Shown one piece after another: positions 20,605 to 31,120 of a stretch of DNA of 64,000 nt (position 1 is the stretch's first letter; the number at the start of each line of letters is the position of its first letter). Origin of the DNA: Selaginella moellendorffii (taxonomy: Eukaryota; Streptophyta; Lycopodiopsida; Selaginellales; Selaginellaceae); the NCBI RefSeq assembly GCF_000143415.4, contig NW_003314307.1:8843-72842 (forward strand). The letters run 5' to 3'. The notes under the pieces are model-generated. The model was not told the origin of the DNA, did not search any database, and was given only the letters and a program-made list of their open reading frames with translations. A program made the translations under genes and the position numbers.

Positions 20605-23600
20605 AGAGATGTCAATGTCCTCATTGACAATTGACTAATAACCCCTACTGAGCCAAGGGGTATTAGCACCTTCATTTTCGCACTGAATCTACCAATCCTT
20701 CCATTGTGTAGACTAGCTATTCCATATGAGGCAGTCTCATGGTGGATACCTTTAAGTGATGAAGAGTTTTTCCTTAGGCTTGATTTTTCATGTCATTTTT
20801 CTTGTTAGTGTTTGGGCTTCATATTGGATCTTGAAGGTGATTGAAGAAGAGTGTTAGTGCAATGTGAATATCCGAAGATATGGTTTTCATGATTAGGCCT
20901 TGGATGTTCATTTTGCATTTTGCGGATGTCAGTGTTGGATATCAGAAATATGGGCATGATGTTCGATGCTTAAGCATACTATGAGTCTCAAGAATTTATG
21001 TTGAAGTGAACCTATGTGAAGTTGTAAGTAGGAAGAAGTTGGTTGAAGTCTTGAAAGTTTGCATTGAAAGTCATTCTTTCTCTAGGATGGAAAATTTTCC
21101 ATAAATTTTCTTAGACTTTTCCAATGGTTTATCTATTGATTACTTTGCCCAAAAACCATTCTGTTTTCGTAAGCTAGTATAAACTAGTGAAGGGGTTAGA
21201 ATTAACTTCAATTAGCTTAGACCTTAGTAGGTAGTTTGTATGATGCGGCTCAAAAAAGATGCTAACTTTTGGGGCTAAGGCAATTGAGTTGGATAGAGTT
21301 TGGAGTTAGTGTCAAAAAGTGGTCATTGTGCTTTTCTAATAAAGGTGACCCTTGTGCTTTTCTTTTAGCATTGTGCTAGGTGGCAGGTTACACCTTGCAT
21401 TTTGTTAAGACTCTATAAGAGTAGTGAGCTCTTATTGATCTTGACTTGATCTTGGTGGCCCTGTGCCTTGGCTGAGGATAATGATGTCCAACTTAGTTGT
21501 TTAAGGTTAAGATGTTGATACATATATTATTGCTTTGTCTAAGTGGAGGTTGTGTACCGATATGAGTCTATCTCATGGTCTTTACTTTGGTTTCAACTAA
21601 GTGTTGATCATGCATAGCTAGCCTCTTCAAAAGATGCTTAGAGCTATTGGCTAAATGTGTTAGTGAGCTTATTGCAATTGAGTTGGATTCGAGTAGTTCT
21701 TTAGTTCATGCTTGTCCATGAACCTTTATCTTATACTTGAGATATTATATTCATATTAGATAAGCATATGACCTGATGATATGAGTTTAGAGTTTGGGTT
21801 TTGTGAAGGCAAGTTGAAGAGTGATTATTAGTTGTTTTGCGAACTAATGATTACTTGTAGACTTTGTCAAGGACTGTTGACACTTCACTCAATGAAGATT
21901 TATTAGTGATGGGTTTGCTTTCCCAAATGGTGCTGTAGAGGATCGTGTCGTTAAACTTACATGGGTTTTCCATGTTAACATGTCGACTCTACCTTTGTCA
22001 ATATCATTTGGTTGCATTTAGTCTATGGTGTTAGATTTCATTGAGTCTTGGATGTGGTGAATCACTCCTTGATAATGTGTTATCTATTGCTGAGTATTGT
22101 TGAAAGTTTAGTCTTAGATACTGAGTAAGGTATCTTTGACTTTGGTTAACTTGGTTGTTAAAGAGCTTTGAGTGGTGATTTACTTTTGCTTTCTTTTAGC
22201 TTTGTTTTGGTGTTGATGGCCTTGAAGTGATGCTCTGTCATTGACATTGTTGATGTTGAAACTCGAGTGAAATGAGATGTTTCTTTGTAGGATTGATATT
22301 GAGTTTCATTAATCTTAATGAAGACAGTGTTGATAATTTGTTATGGCTTTGTGTTGTTGGCATTTATGCATTTGCTAGTTAGCAACTATGTTGGCGTTGA
22401 AATGAGCTGAGTGGTAGGTTTGAGTTAGTTGCGTTCTAGACAAGATTATTTAGTAATGGTTGAGCTTTGGCTTTTCCTTGAAAAGTGATTCAGTCATGGA
22501 CTATGCTAGCTTTACGAAATGAAGAGTTAGTGATTCATATTGAAATGTTTGAATCCTTATTAGATTTGAGTTGAAATATATTGATCATTGATAATTCTTC
22601 TTGTGCTTGTTATAAAGTGAGTTATGTTTTACTATAGATGAATTCATGGCGGATCATTTAGTGATCACTTGTTAAGCATAGTTCCATTGAGCTTAGCTTT
22701 TGGATTGATGCAGATATGCTCTTCATTAGCTTTGGCATTATGAAGTTTGGTTTATGGATGTGCTAAGGAGGATATTGTGGGTTATACTATAATTTCTTCT
22801 TTAGTATTAAAGTTAGTTCATGCAAGACTTGTGATCATTATTAAGCAAGACTTGGCTATAGACTTTTTCAAGTTTTTGGTTCTTTGAGTTTTATGCTCAT
22901 TGTTCCATTTGTTAGGAGTTATTGGGAAAGGCATTTTTGATTATTAACTTCGATGTTAAAGTTAGCTTTTGCATTTAGCAATCATTGATGATGATTTAGA
23001 GGGTTTTGCTTGATTATTATTGTTATAGAATGATTTATTGTTCTTCGGGATGGTGGATTCGTTCTTCGACAATAACTATGCATTTTTTTATTGATAGGAT
23101 GATTGATAGTCTTTCATGATAATTAATTATTTTCTTTGATGACTTATGGCTTTTCACAATACCACATGTTCTTTGTGATTTGCTCTAGATTGGTCTCTTG
23201 GGTTTGAGACATTAATAAGATATTGCTAAGACTTGCTTGAGTAACTCTGGTTCCTTGGTATTGTTAACCGGGATTTATTCAGATTGGCTAATGTGATAGT
23301 TAGCATGAATCAGTGTTTGTTGGTTTTACCACATTCATTTTGTTTTGTTGATTATTGCTTGAGTTAGTTCTGATAGATTAGGATGGTATTTCCTTTAGGT
23401 GATACAGTCGTGAACATTGTGCTTGTCAGTTAATGATACTTTGTGTTTTTTGAGTTATCTTAGATAGGTAGTTTGGCATACTGTCTATAATCTTCAGTAG
23501 TTAAGTTTTCTTATTGAGTTTACTTGATGATATACTTGCTATTGAATTTTGTTGGATGGTGAATTTGATATTTTCCAAATATAATGATCTTGGTGGTTAT

Positions 23601-24246
23601 AATATTGGTTTATCGGATGATAACTTACTTGGAATACTTTGTGTTCTAATTTAAGATTTATCCACTGATAATTAAGTCTCTAAGATATCATTGTCTATGA
23701 CTTTGATATTGTCCATCTATTGATCTTTGAGTTTGGGCTAGTATAGGTAGACTGGCTTTGACATTATGTGTGCATGATGAAATCTTTAGTCATGGGGTAG
23801 CTACTATCGACTAATCGCATAACCCGCTTCTCTATCGATGATCCTTATTTTCGTTTAAAAGGGCGTGACCGTGTAAACAACTCTAACTGCCTATTTACAA
23901 TAGTTTATCTAGACCTTACCAACGGGTTTGGTTTCTTTGCTCAAAAGGGTTGGGGCCTTTGGCTTCTCTCTTTATGTCCTTACAAGCAGGGGCGTATCAC
24001 ATTTTTGTAAGTTGGGTGACACTTAGAGTAGCAAGGGTGGCTAACTCCATTGGTTATTTCCTTGTCAGCGATGGCCAGAAGGTGTCTGAGTGGGTAGCGC
24101 ATCCACATTAGACAAAGAGGTTACCCTAACTCATTTAAGTTGGTGCATTTCTCACATAGTCTGAATACCATGAACTTTTTCTAGCATTGTTTCCATGGCG
24201 GTATTCTAGACTCAAGTATGCATCGACGAGGACATCGATCTTCCCT
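20605..24246 (+). other. Element D internal region, right part
   Basis: No open frame above background. Very T-rich plus strand with few C. The last few hundred bases before the polypurine tract resemble the usual non-coding 3' end of plant gypsy elements. Confidence 0.5.
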
Positions 24247-24357
24247 AAGGGGGGGAGAGTGTCGTAAATGTGACTTTGGGTATCGAAAGTCACCTGTCAG
24301 CCAGTCCTTACGGACACTCTTTCCTTACTGCCACGACGGCAAGAGGTCAGTATTGCT
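24247..24357 (+). repeat. Polypurine tract and truncated right LTR of element D
   Basis: AAGGGGGGGAGAG (24247-24259) is a textbook polypurine tract. The LTR then starts at 24260 (TGTCGTAAATGTGAC) and follows the left LTR to about 24357, with several substitutions, before the sequence switches to an E-family internal region. About 1 kb of LTR is missing. Confidence 0.82.
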
Positions 24358-27300
24358 AAATCCTTTATTAGAGAGTTGAGAAGGTATAACTCTCCACTTT
24401 AGTTCATATGCGAACATGTAGGTAATGTGGTGGATAGAAAGGGGCTAATAAGGGAACGACTTTGGGATCTTGGGAACTGTATAAAGTTTTCTTTAGAGAG
24501 TTGAGGATGTGATCCATAAAAGTGTTTGATTTAGCAAACTGAGTAATGTAGTTGCAATAAACAACTATAGTTGGGATCACAAAAATGAGGGAAACTCCTA
24601 GATGATAAAAAAGTCATAAAATTATCCTTATATAGTTGAGGATGGTGTTGAGATTGGAGTTAGTGGCTGTAGGAGGTTAAATATAGATGAGGACTTATGT
24701 CCTTAAAATGGTAGTTAAAACTACCTCTAATAGATGCTAGAACAACCCAAGGAACTAGGGGTGTACTTAAAGGATGAGTTGGTATTCTCATCATATGGAT
24801 GGATAGTCTTAAGGGGCAAAAATAGCCTATAGGGGAATAAAGAATAATCAAGTGTTGGAGTAATACTTGCAAAGATGGTCCTTAAAAGTAGAACATGAAT
24901 ACAAGAAGTTATATTTTAGCGAGCTAGCACCTCAAAAATAGAACCTTACAAATTGTGGATTAATAAAGTCCAAAAGCTGGATGACTTAAATGGAGTCAAG
25001 GAATGGTTCTAAAGGATTGATGGAAGCATTTGGATTGAGGTGTGTTATAGCCTACAAAGGACAGAAAAGATCATAAGATCTAACTATAAGAACATTGTGT
25101 ATTTCATTGATGGCAAAATGTGCTATACCAAAGTCATAGGAAGGGTGTTACTGGAAGAAAGTAGCTTTGGTGCAGAGTTGTATGTGAACACTATAGTGCG
25201 ATGCTAACTAATATTTAGCATGAGAAATGATTACTTTAGTCTTGGCAAAGACCTATACACAAGTGGAAAGTGTCATGATAATAGGCTCATGGAGTTGATG
25301 GGGTGGAGACCACCAAGTGCCTCAAGGGATGAAGCCTTGAAGTCAAGTTGGTTGGTTCATGAAAATCCTTTATAGAAAGAATATTAATGGAAATGGGATT
25401 GGTATAGCATAAGCTGGAAGGCATACAATTCAAGTTTGTAGACTCAAATAATAATGGAGGTGTGGAAGTATTAATAATGAGCTATAGAACTTGACAACTA
25501 TGAGGCAATTAAGCAAAATATGTAACATAATTGATTGGATTGGTAGGATTTAATTTCCTAAAACTTTTTATTGAGATAAGAAGGTTAAATATATTCTGCA
25601 AGAGGATAAATTGCTTATTTTGTGATATAATAAGTCAATATCATAAAGGGAAATACTCATTATCAAAGAAGGTCATCATTGGGACATATTAAACACTCTA
25701 AAACACTAGTAAGTGGTGTTTGATATCATGAGGGCATTAAATAAAGCCCAAGGGACTACGTCCCTAAAGAATAATGGATATAAAGTGCTATCCAATATTC
25801 AAGGTTGCGGAGACAGGAGGAGTCTGTTTATTTGGATTAGGTAAAGCCAAAAGAGATTTTGGCAAGGCTAGTAATAGGCATATAAAGGCCCATAACTAAC
25901 AACATTAATCCTGGTGTGTGTATGATTACAAGGTGAGCATATCCAAATTGAGGAACCACTCCTTAGGTTATCAAATAAGTTCATCCATAAGAATACTTGT
26001 TAAGGCATAGTAGAAAGTGTAAATCTATCCTCCTAGCGTGGAGGAGAAGAACCAAAAGAAATATGTTAGGCCAAAAGTAAATAGTAAAGGGATAAAACCA
26101 AACTATATAATTAAGAATAGTTATGTAAGTTAGGAGTGGAGAATCAAGTGGGTGCTCAAAGATGTTGCTACTGGCAATTATGATACCTTAAAGAGTCTAA
26201 AGTATGAAATTATCTATATTAAACCATGTGACAATTAAAAAGCTTGTAAAAGGAGACGCCTTAGCAAACTAAGGGATAAAGTCCCTTCAATGTTCCCAAA
26301 AACAATTTTGGGTAAGTTGATACCTAGAAAAACAAGTGTAAGTGGTTCATGGGATTGCGCAAAATTAGAGTTGTATAATAGAAGCGTGGTCTTGAAGTTT
26401 ACTATGAGGTGAGGATATCAGGGTTAAGGAATTAATTCCCAAGTATTCAAAGAAATAGCTTTAAATGAAAGTCAATGGTTAAGGATTTTCATACTTATGC
26501 ATGAAACCATGTTATGTTGGTCAAATGACTTGCTAATCAAGATTGGTAAGTTGGAGGGACAAATGCTCTAGTTGAAGGTGTTGATTTCAAAACATGTGGC
26601 CCATGGGCCAAGCATAGAAAAGTCTATACATGATTACAGACTTGTCAAGTGAGAGGATTGCTATTTGGAGGAACTAAGTTCCTAAGCTGTGATCTATAAC
26701 GTGCTTTAGAATTCAATTGACACACTAGAGTCACGTTAAGCATCTTGGGTGATGCCTTCCATAGATGCATATATAGAGGTTAGTTTCGAGTCCCAACCCT
26801 ATAGTGCTTGAGTTCGAGAGCATGGTGATGGTTTGGAATATAAGGACACTCATTTTTCAGTGGTTATAAACTCTCAATAAGGAAACTAACTTAGGCGCTT
26901 TAAGTATAAGTTGGTGCACCAGTGTGGGGAGTCACGCTAAGCATCCTATGTGATGCCATCCATAAATGTATATATGAAAGTTGGGTTTGAGTCCCGACCC
27001 TCTAGTGCTTGGGTTCGAATCCTAACACACTACCAAGTGGGGGATGCCTCGGAGTCGTAATGTATAGTTAAATTGCTTATTATGAAAACTTGACATATTT
27101 AACTTGAACACTTTAGTGCAAGTGGCACCAAAGACGTGATACATGATATGGGGACACCTAATCTCAATTACTATGGACCCTTGGTTAGAAGGACTGGCTT
27201 GGGTGCACCGCCAAATGTGGGGGAAGCCCCAAGGTTATGGTCAACAACTTAAAGGTCTATAAGCCTAATACCTATTGACAAATCTATTAAGGTGTCAAAG

Positions 27301-28292
27301 TGAGATCACTAAATGACCTTATGGTTAAAGAAGTACAAGGTTCTTATGAGGTTAAGGAATAAGGTTCCTGGTTCAAAGTGTTGATTTGAACTATTAAATG
27401 TGGCATGAATTGGTTGAAGTGACCAAATGGGAAGCACAGATAAGGGAAATGAGTTATGTCAGTATGGTGACACTCCTTGCACTTGCCAAAGCAAAGCTTT
27501 TACTATGGAACTGAAAGGATACTTCAAAGATAGAAATACTGATTATATGTTGTTTGGTGCAATAATCAAAGGATAGAATTAAAAGACTAATAGCCATGAA
27601 TGGGTTGTGGAAATCATTGGAAGGAATCCAAATGGTAAAGTTAGGTGAGGAACACTCATGTGTTTAATGCTAGCAAACTATGTAAAAAAATATATATTTC
27701 TAAGGATGGATTTCTAAATGTTTCAATTTGGCAAAAGTGAAAACTCTAATGGAGGGAGTGAAAAGGTGGCCAAATGATAGAGCTATGGACAGCCCTAACA
27801 CAAATTATAAATACGTGAAACTTAGTGCCAAGTGTGGCATAAAATAGAAGAGGGGATGATGGTGCCCTCAAGTAAAAAACTTCCTAGGATGGGGAAATGG
27901 AGTTTACACCATATGTGCAAATGCAAGGTGTCAAAGACACCAAAAAAATTGACTTTAAATGTCAAAATAAAAGTTCTAAAGTGTAGAAGTTATGTTGATA
28001 AAAGCTAAAACTACTTGTGAATGAGTAGTGAGATTGAAATAAAGAAGGTGTCTCTAACAGGTTTAGCAAAGAGTAAATCAATAAAGGGAAAGAACAACCC
28101 AAGTGGTCAAATGAGTTTCTAAATTAGAGAGACTATACTCTTTAAGGGATAGGAAAGGTAGAGTGAGCCTTCGGTGTCAAACTATGAACGAATATTAGCT
28201 TGGTGCTAAGGATGGAAAGGGTAACACAATTACTTTATAAAATTGTTTATCATTTGATGAGGATATCGAATATTGTCTATAAGTGGTGGAGT
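24358..28292 (+). mobile_element. E-family internal region, left copy
   Basis: Colinear with the E internal region at 37107-42183 (same order of blocks, scattered substitutions and deletions). It lacks its LTR and the first part of its leader on the left, where element D abuts. Purine-rich plus strand. No gag or pol similarity was seen. T-arm-like motifs occur near 26775-26800 and 26984-27035. It ends in a polypurine-like tract (AAGTGGTGGAGT) directly before the LTR at 28293. Confidence 0.7.
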
Positions 28293-29473
28293 TGTGAGAC
28301 ACAAATCCCTAACCCCCAAAGTGGACTTAAAGCAAAAGCCAAACAAACATATCACATTTGGACTAAAAGCTCCAATTTGAAAAGTCAAGAGTGGGAGTTC
28401 CTCCACCGTTTAACAAAGGTGGAAGGTTGGGAGAGTACAACTCAAGTAAGGCCACGATATTCCAAAATGTTGTCCCAAAGTCCCGAATTGTGGAAAGGAA
28501 GAAGAGCAATTCTCTAGTGTAAAGACCAAAAGTAAAGGGTTCCAAAAGGATAGTAGGGAGAGTGGGGGTTGGACCCCAGTGGAACCAATTTGGGCAGGAA
28601 AGGCTAGTTTGGCCCAGGAAGGCCATACCTAGCTATAGGGTGATGGGGTAACCACTGGGAAGTCCAAGGCTAGAGTGAATACAAACCGATAAACAGGGTA
28701 GCTTGGTGAAGTGCTCAAAAGCCGGCTCTAGTTCTCCGGGAGATCGAATGGTCGATGCTCCCAATCCAAGCATGGGTGGCATTGCCTACTTGGATACTTG
28801 GCATTGCTCAAAGGAACCTCACTCTAAGCCCATGGCTAGAGCACCCAAAAGCGGAAGCCCATGAGGCTTGCGTAGGGCCACGGTGTTCGGAAATGCTGTC
28901 CCAAAGTCCTAGACTATGGAAAGGAAGAGGAGTGGTCCTCTAGTGTAGTGACCAAGGATACGGTCAAGTGATGAGGAAGTCCCAGAGGACAGTGGGACTT
29001 AATGGTCGGGCCTGTGGGCCTTGTCCTAGTGGCAGTGTTGGCAAACATGGATAGAAAAGGGACTTAATGAGGATTGTAAAAGGGATATTGGGGAAGGTTG
29101 TTCATCATGTCTGCAGGCATTTTAAGGATGCTAAGGAGTGGATCTAGGATGATCACTCATGGACAGATGGCCCAGTCTTTGAGAGATAAGAGTGCAATGC
29201 AGGTGGTGTTGGATCACCAGTGTGACCAAGGTGAATGGGCATGGTCTTAGTGTAATGGGCTGATATATCCATGGTACCTTGCGGTGTTAGTCATAGGATC
29301 AGACATTAGAGCACTTGGACCAAGTGCAAAGGTTGAGTGGCATAGATGCCATTCTCGGGGGTAGCAAGCCCCAAGTCCTTAATTGGACTTATGGAGGTTG
29401 TAAAGAGACTCCTTCAAATGGTCGGAGGTATGGTTAAGTGACTAAAGTAGAATGGAAAAATTAATCACTTACA
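28293..29473 (+). repeat. E-family LTR shared by two internal regions
   Basis: 1181 bp from TGTGAGACAC to ATCACTTACA. It has a polypurine tract on its left and a primer-binding site on its right, so it is the 3' LTR of the left copy and the 5' LTR of the right copy. The GA-rich array is deleted here. Confidence 0.8.
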
Positions 29474-29565
29474 ATTTAGTATCAGAGCTATTCCTTAGTC
29501 CAACTTTTATTGGTGCTCAAATATATCACCATTAGTGTTGGCATTGGAAGGTCCTAGGAGTGGGC
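29474..29565 (+). mobile_element. E-family leader with primer-binding site
   Basis: Starts ATTTAGTATCAGAGC, a primer-binding site with one change from the tRNA-Met type. It is interrupted at 29566 by element B and continues at 37102 after the second TGGGC. The same uninterrupted leader is readable in reverse at 4330-4451. Confidence 0.75.
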
Positions 29566-30714
29566 TGTAAGCCACAAATTTTTCCTTTCCAATTTGCCAG
29601 CTTACCTCGCCTATCCGTCCAACACCGCCTTGGCTTTTACTAAGTTCCCTTGCCAAGGTTCTCGCCTATGGTACCAGCTCCTACTTGGTCTCAGCTACTC
29701 ACTGCACGAGCAACGGAGTGTTAGCCATCCATCCACGGATTCCCAAATCACTCCCAATCCCCCTCCCCGGGTTAGACTGGACTTAAGGTTCGGCTACACT
29801 CCCCGCAAGCACAAGCAGCCAAGCACACCAAGCTTCCAGGTTCCTAACATCCTTTGGTACCACAAGACTTGATCATGGGACCCTCTAAATCCCAAGTCTT
29901 GAGTGCAACACTTGCTTCGGGACGCCGGGGCGAAACACCGTGGCCTAGCGGCCCGGTATGGGTACCCCTCGCCCCCCCACTTCCATCCCGAAGGAAGGCC
30001 CAAGCCCCTAGGCAGGGCGAGGACCAATGAGCCGCATGGTACTCAAGTGGGGCACCACTCCACATGAGCCGGGAGCACCGCAATCGGTTTCCCTTTCGGG
30101 AGTGGGAGCTGCTCTTGAGCACTTCCTTGGATGGCCCCTCCGGCACCAGCCAAGTCCATGCTCACTCCCACCCAAGGCCCCTTAGTCCCAGTCCCAACCT
30201 CAAGTCGGTTTGGAAGCCCAACTGGAGAGTCCCTTCAAAACTGGTTCCTGGACCTCACTATCCCTACTATACTTTTGGAACCCCCTGCAGCCCCCCCCCC
30301 CTGGGGGACGCACGCTTTGGGCTTTCACCCCTTGACCCGTATTAGTATTTGGACTTAGTCTCTGGCTCGATCTCGGATCCGATTTCGGATCCGACTTCGG
30401 ATTCGGGTTCGGACTCGATCGCGGACTCGATCTCGGACCCGATCTCGGGCCCGACCTCGGACTCGATTTCGGACTCGGTCTCGGACCCGATTTCGGATCT
30501 CGGACTCCGTCTCGAACTCGGTCTCGAACTCGGACTCGAACTCGGTCCCCGAGTCGGTCTTGGACTCGATTCCGGACCCTATCTCGAACTCGGTCCTAGA
30601 GTCGGTCTTGGACTCGATCTTTGACTTGGTCCCATCCGATGAACTCTTTGTCATTTTGGTCATGCTTTCGGGGTTCCCTTAGCCTACGACACCTCGGCGA
30701 GTTGGTTCCTTACA
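29566..30714 (-). repeat. 3' LTR of element B
   Basis: Minus-strand start TGTAAGGAACC at 30714 and end GGCTTACA at 29566. Includes the CG-rich GA array (30350-30625) and G-tract core (about 30255-30340). Short frames within the LTR are not genes. Confidence 0.92.
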
Positions 30715-30908
30715 ACTCCACCACCCATAGAAGAAGTTCGATGCCCACATCGAACGTCTCTTTTTTATCCTACGACTTGTTGACCATGTCTCCGGGGGCA
30801 TCCCCCCACTTAGCGGTGTGCCTAAGTTAGCCTCCCCGGCCAAGAGCTCATGACAACGGAATATAGGTGTCCCCATACTCCACCCCTCACCACGCCCTAG
30901 TATAGGGT

Positions 30909-31023
30909 CGGGACTTGAACCCAGCCTTGCTTTACTAGGGGGTTGGGACTCAAACCCAACCTCCGTAGAATACGTCTACGGGTTCGACATCCCCGCAGGG
31001 AGTCGGGCGTAGCTCCCTACGCC
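30909..31023 (-). other. Hairpin cluster with T-arm-like stem-loops in 3' UTR (element B)
   Basis: Same four stems as in element A. H1 31006-31023 and H2 30963-30981 are unchanged. H3 30941-30961 keeps a 7-bp stem (GGTTGGG/CCCAACC) with loop TTTGAGT. H4 near 30910-30922 has loop TTCAAGT. The cluster begins about 100 nt after the pol stop codon. Confidence 0.65.
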
Positions 31024-31120
31024 TGGTCGACCTAGCTAACCCATGCTAATTAGCTTACCTTCGGCGCGCCTTCGGGTCCCAACATATGCCACTTGCTCAA
31101 CTTTGCAAATATATATATTT

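Larger units (their letters stand above)
17958..24357 (+). mobile_element. Element D: long non-coding LTR element, right LTR truncated
   Basis: A 1139-bp left LTR (17958-19096), primer-binding site, about 5.2 kb internal region and polypurine tract lead to a right LTR of which only 98 bp remain. I found no frame with gag, RT or integrase similarity; all internal frames are short. The plus strand is strongly T/G-rich. This fits a large non-autonomous derivative (LARD-like). The internal region also includes the assembly gap, so missing coding sequence cannot be fully excluded. Confidence 0.75.

Noticed and set aside
20433-20675. Minus-strand frame across the assembly gap
   Set aside because: It consists mostly of unknown bases.
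29594-30663. Frames of 75-102 aa within the LTRs (also 15435-16303 and 35981-37050) as genes
   Set aside because: They recur identically in both LTRs of element B and overlap each other on both strands. Several are just the GA-rich array translated.
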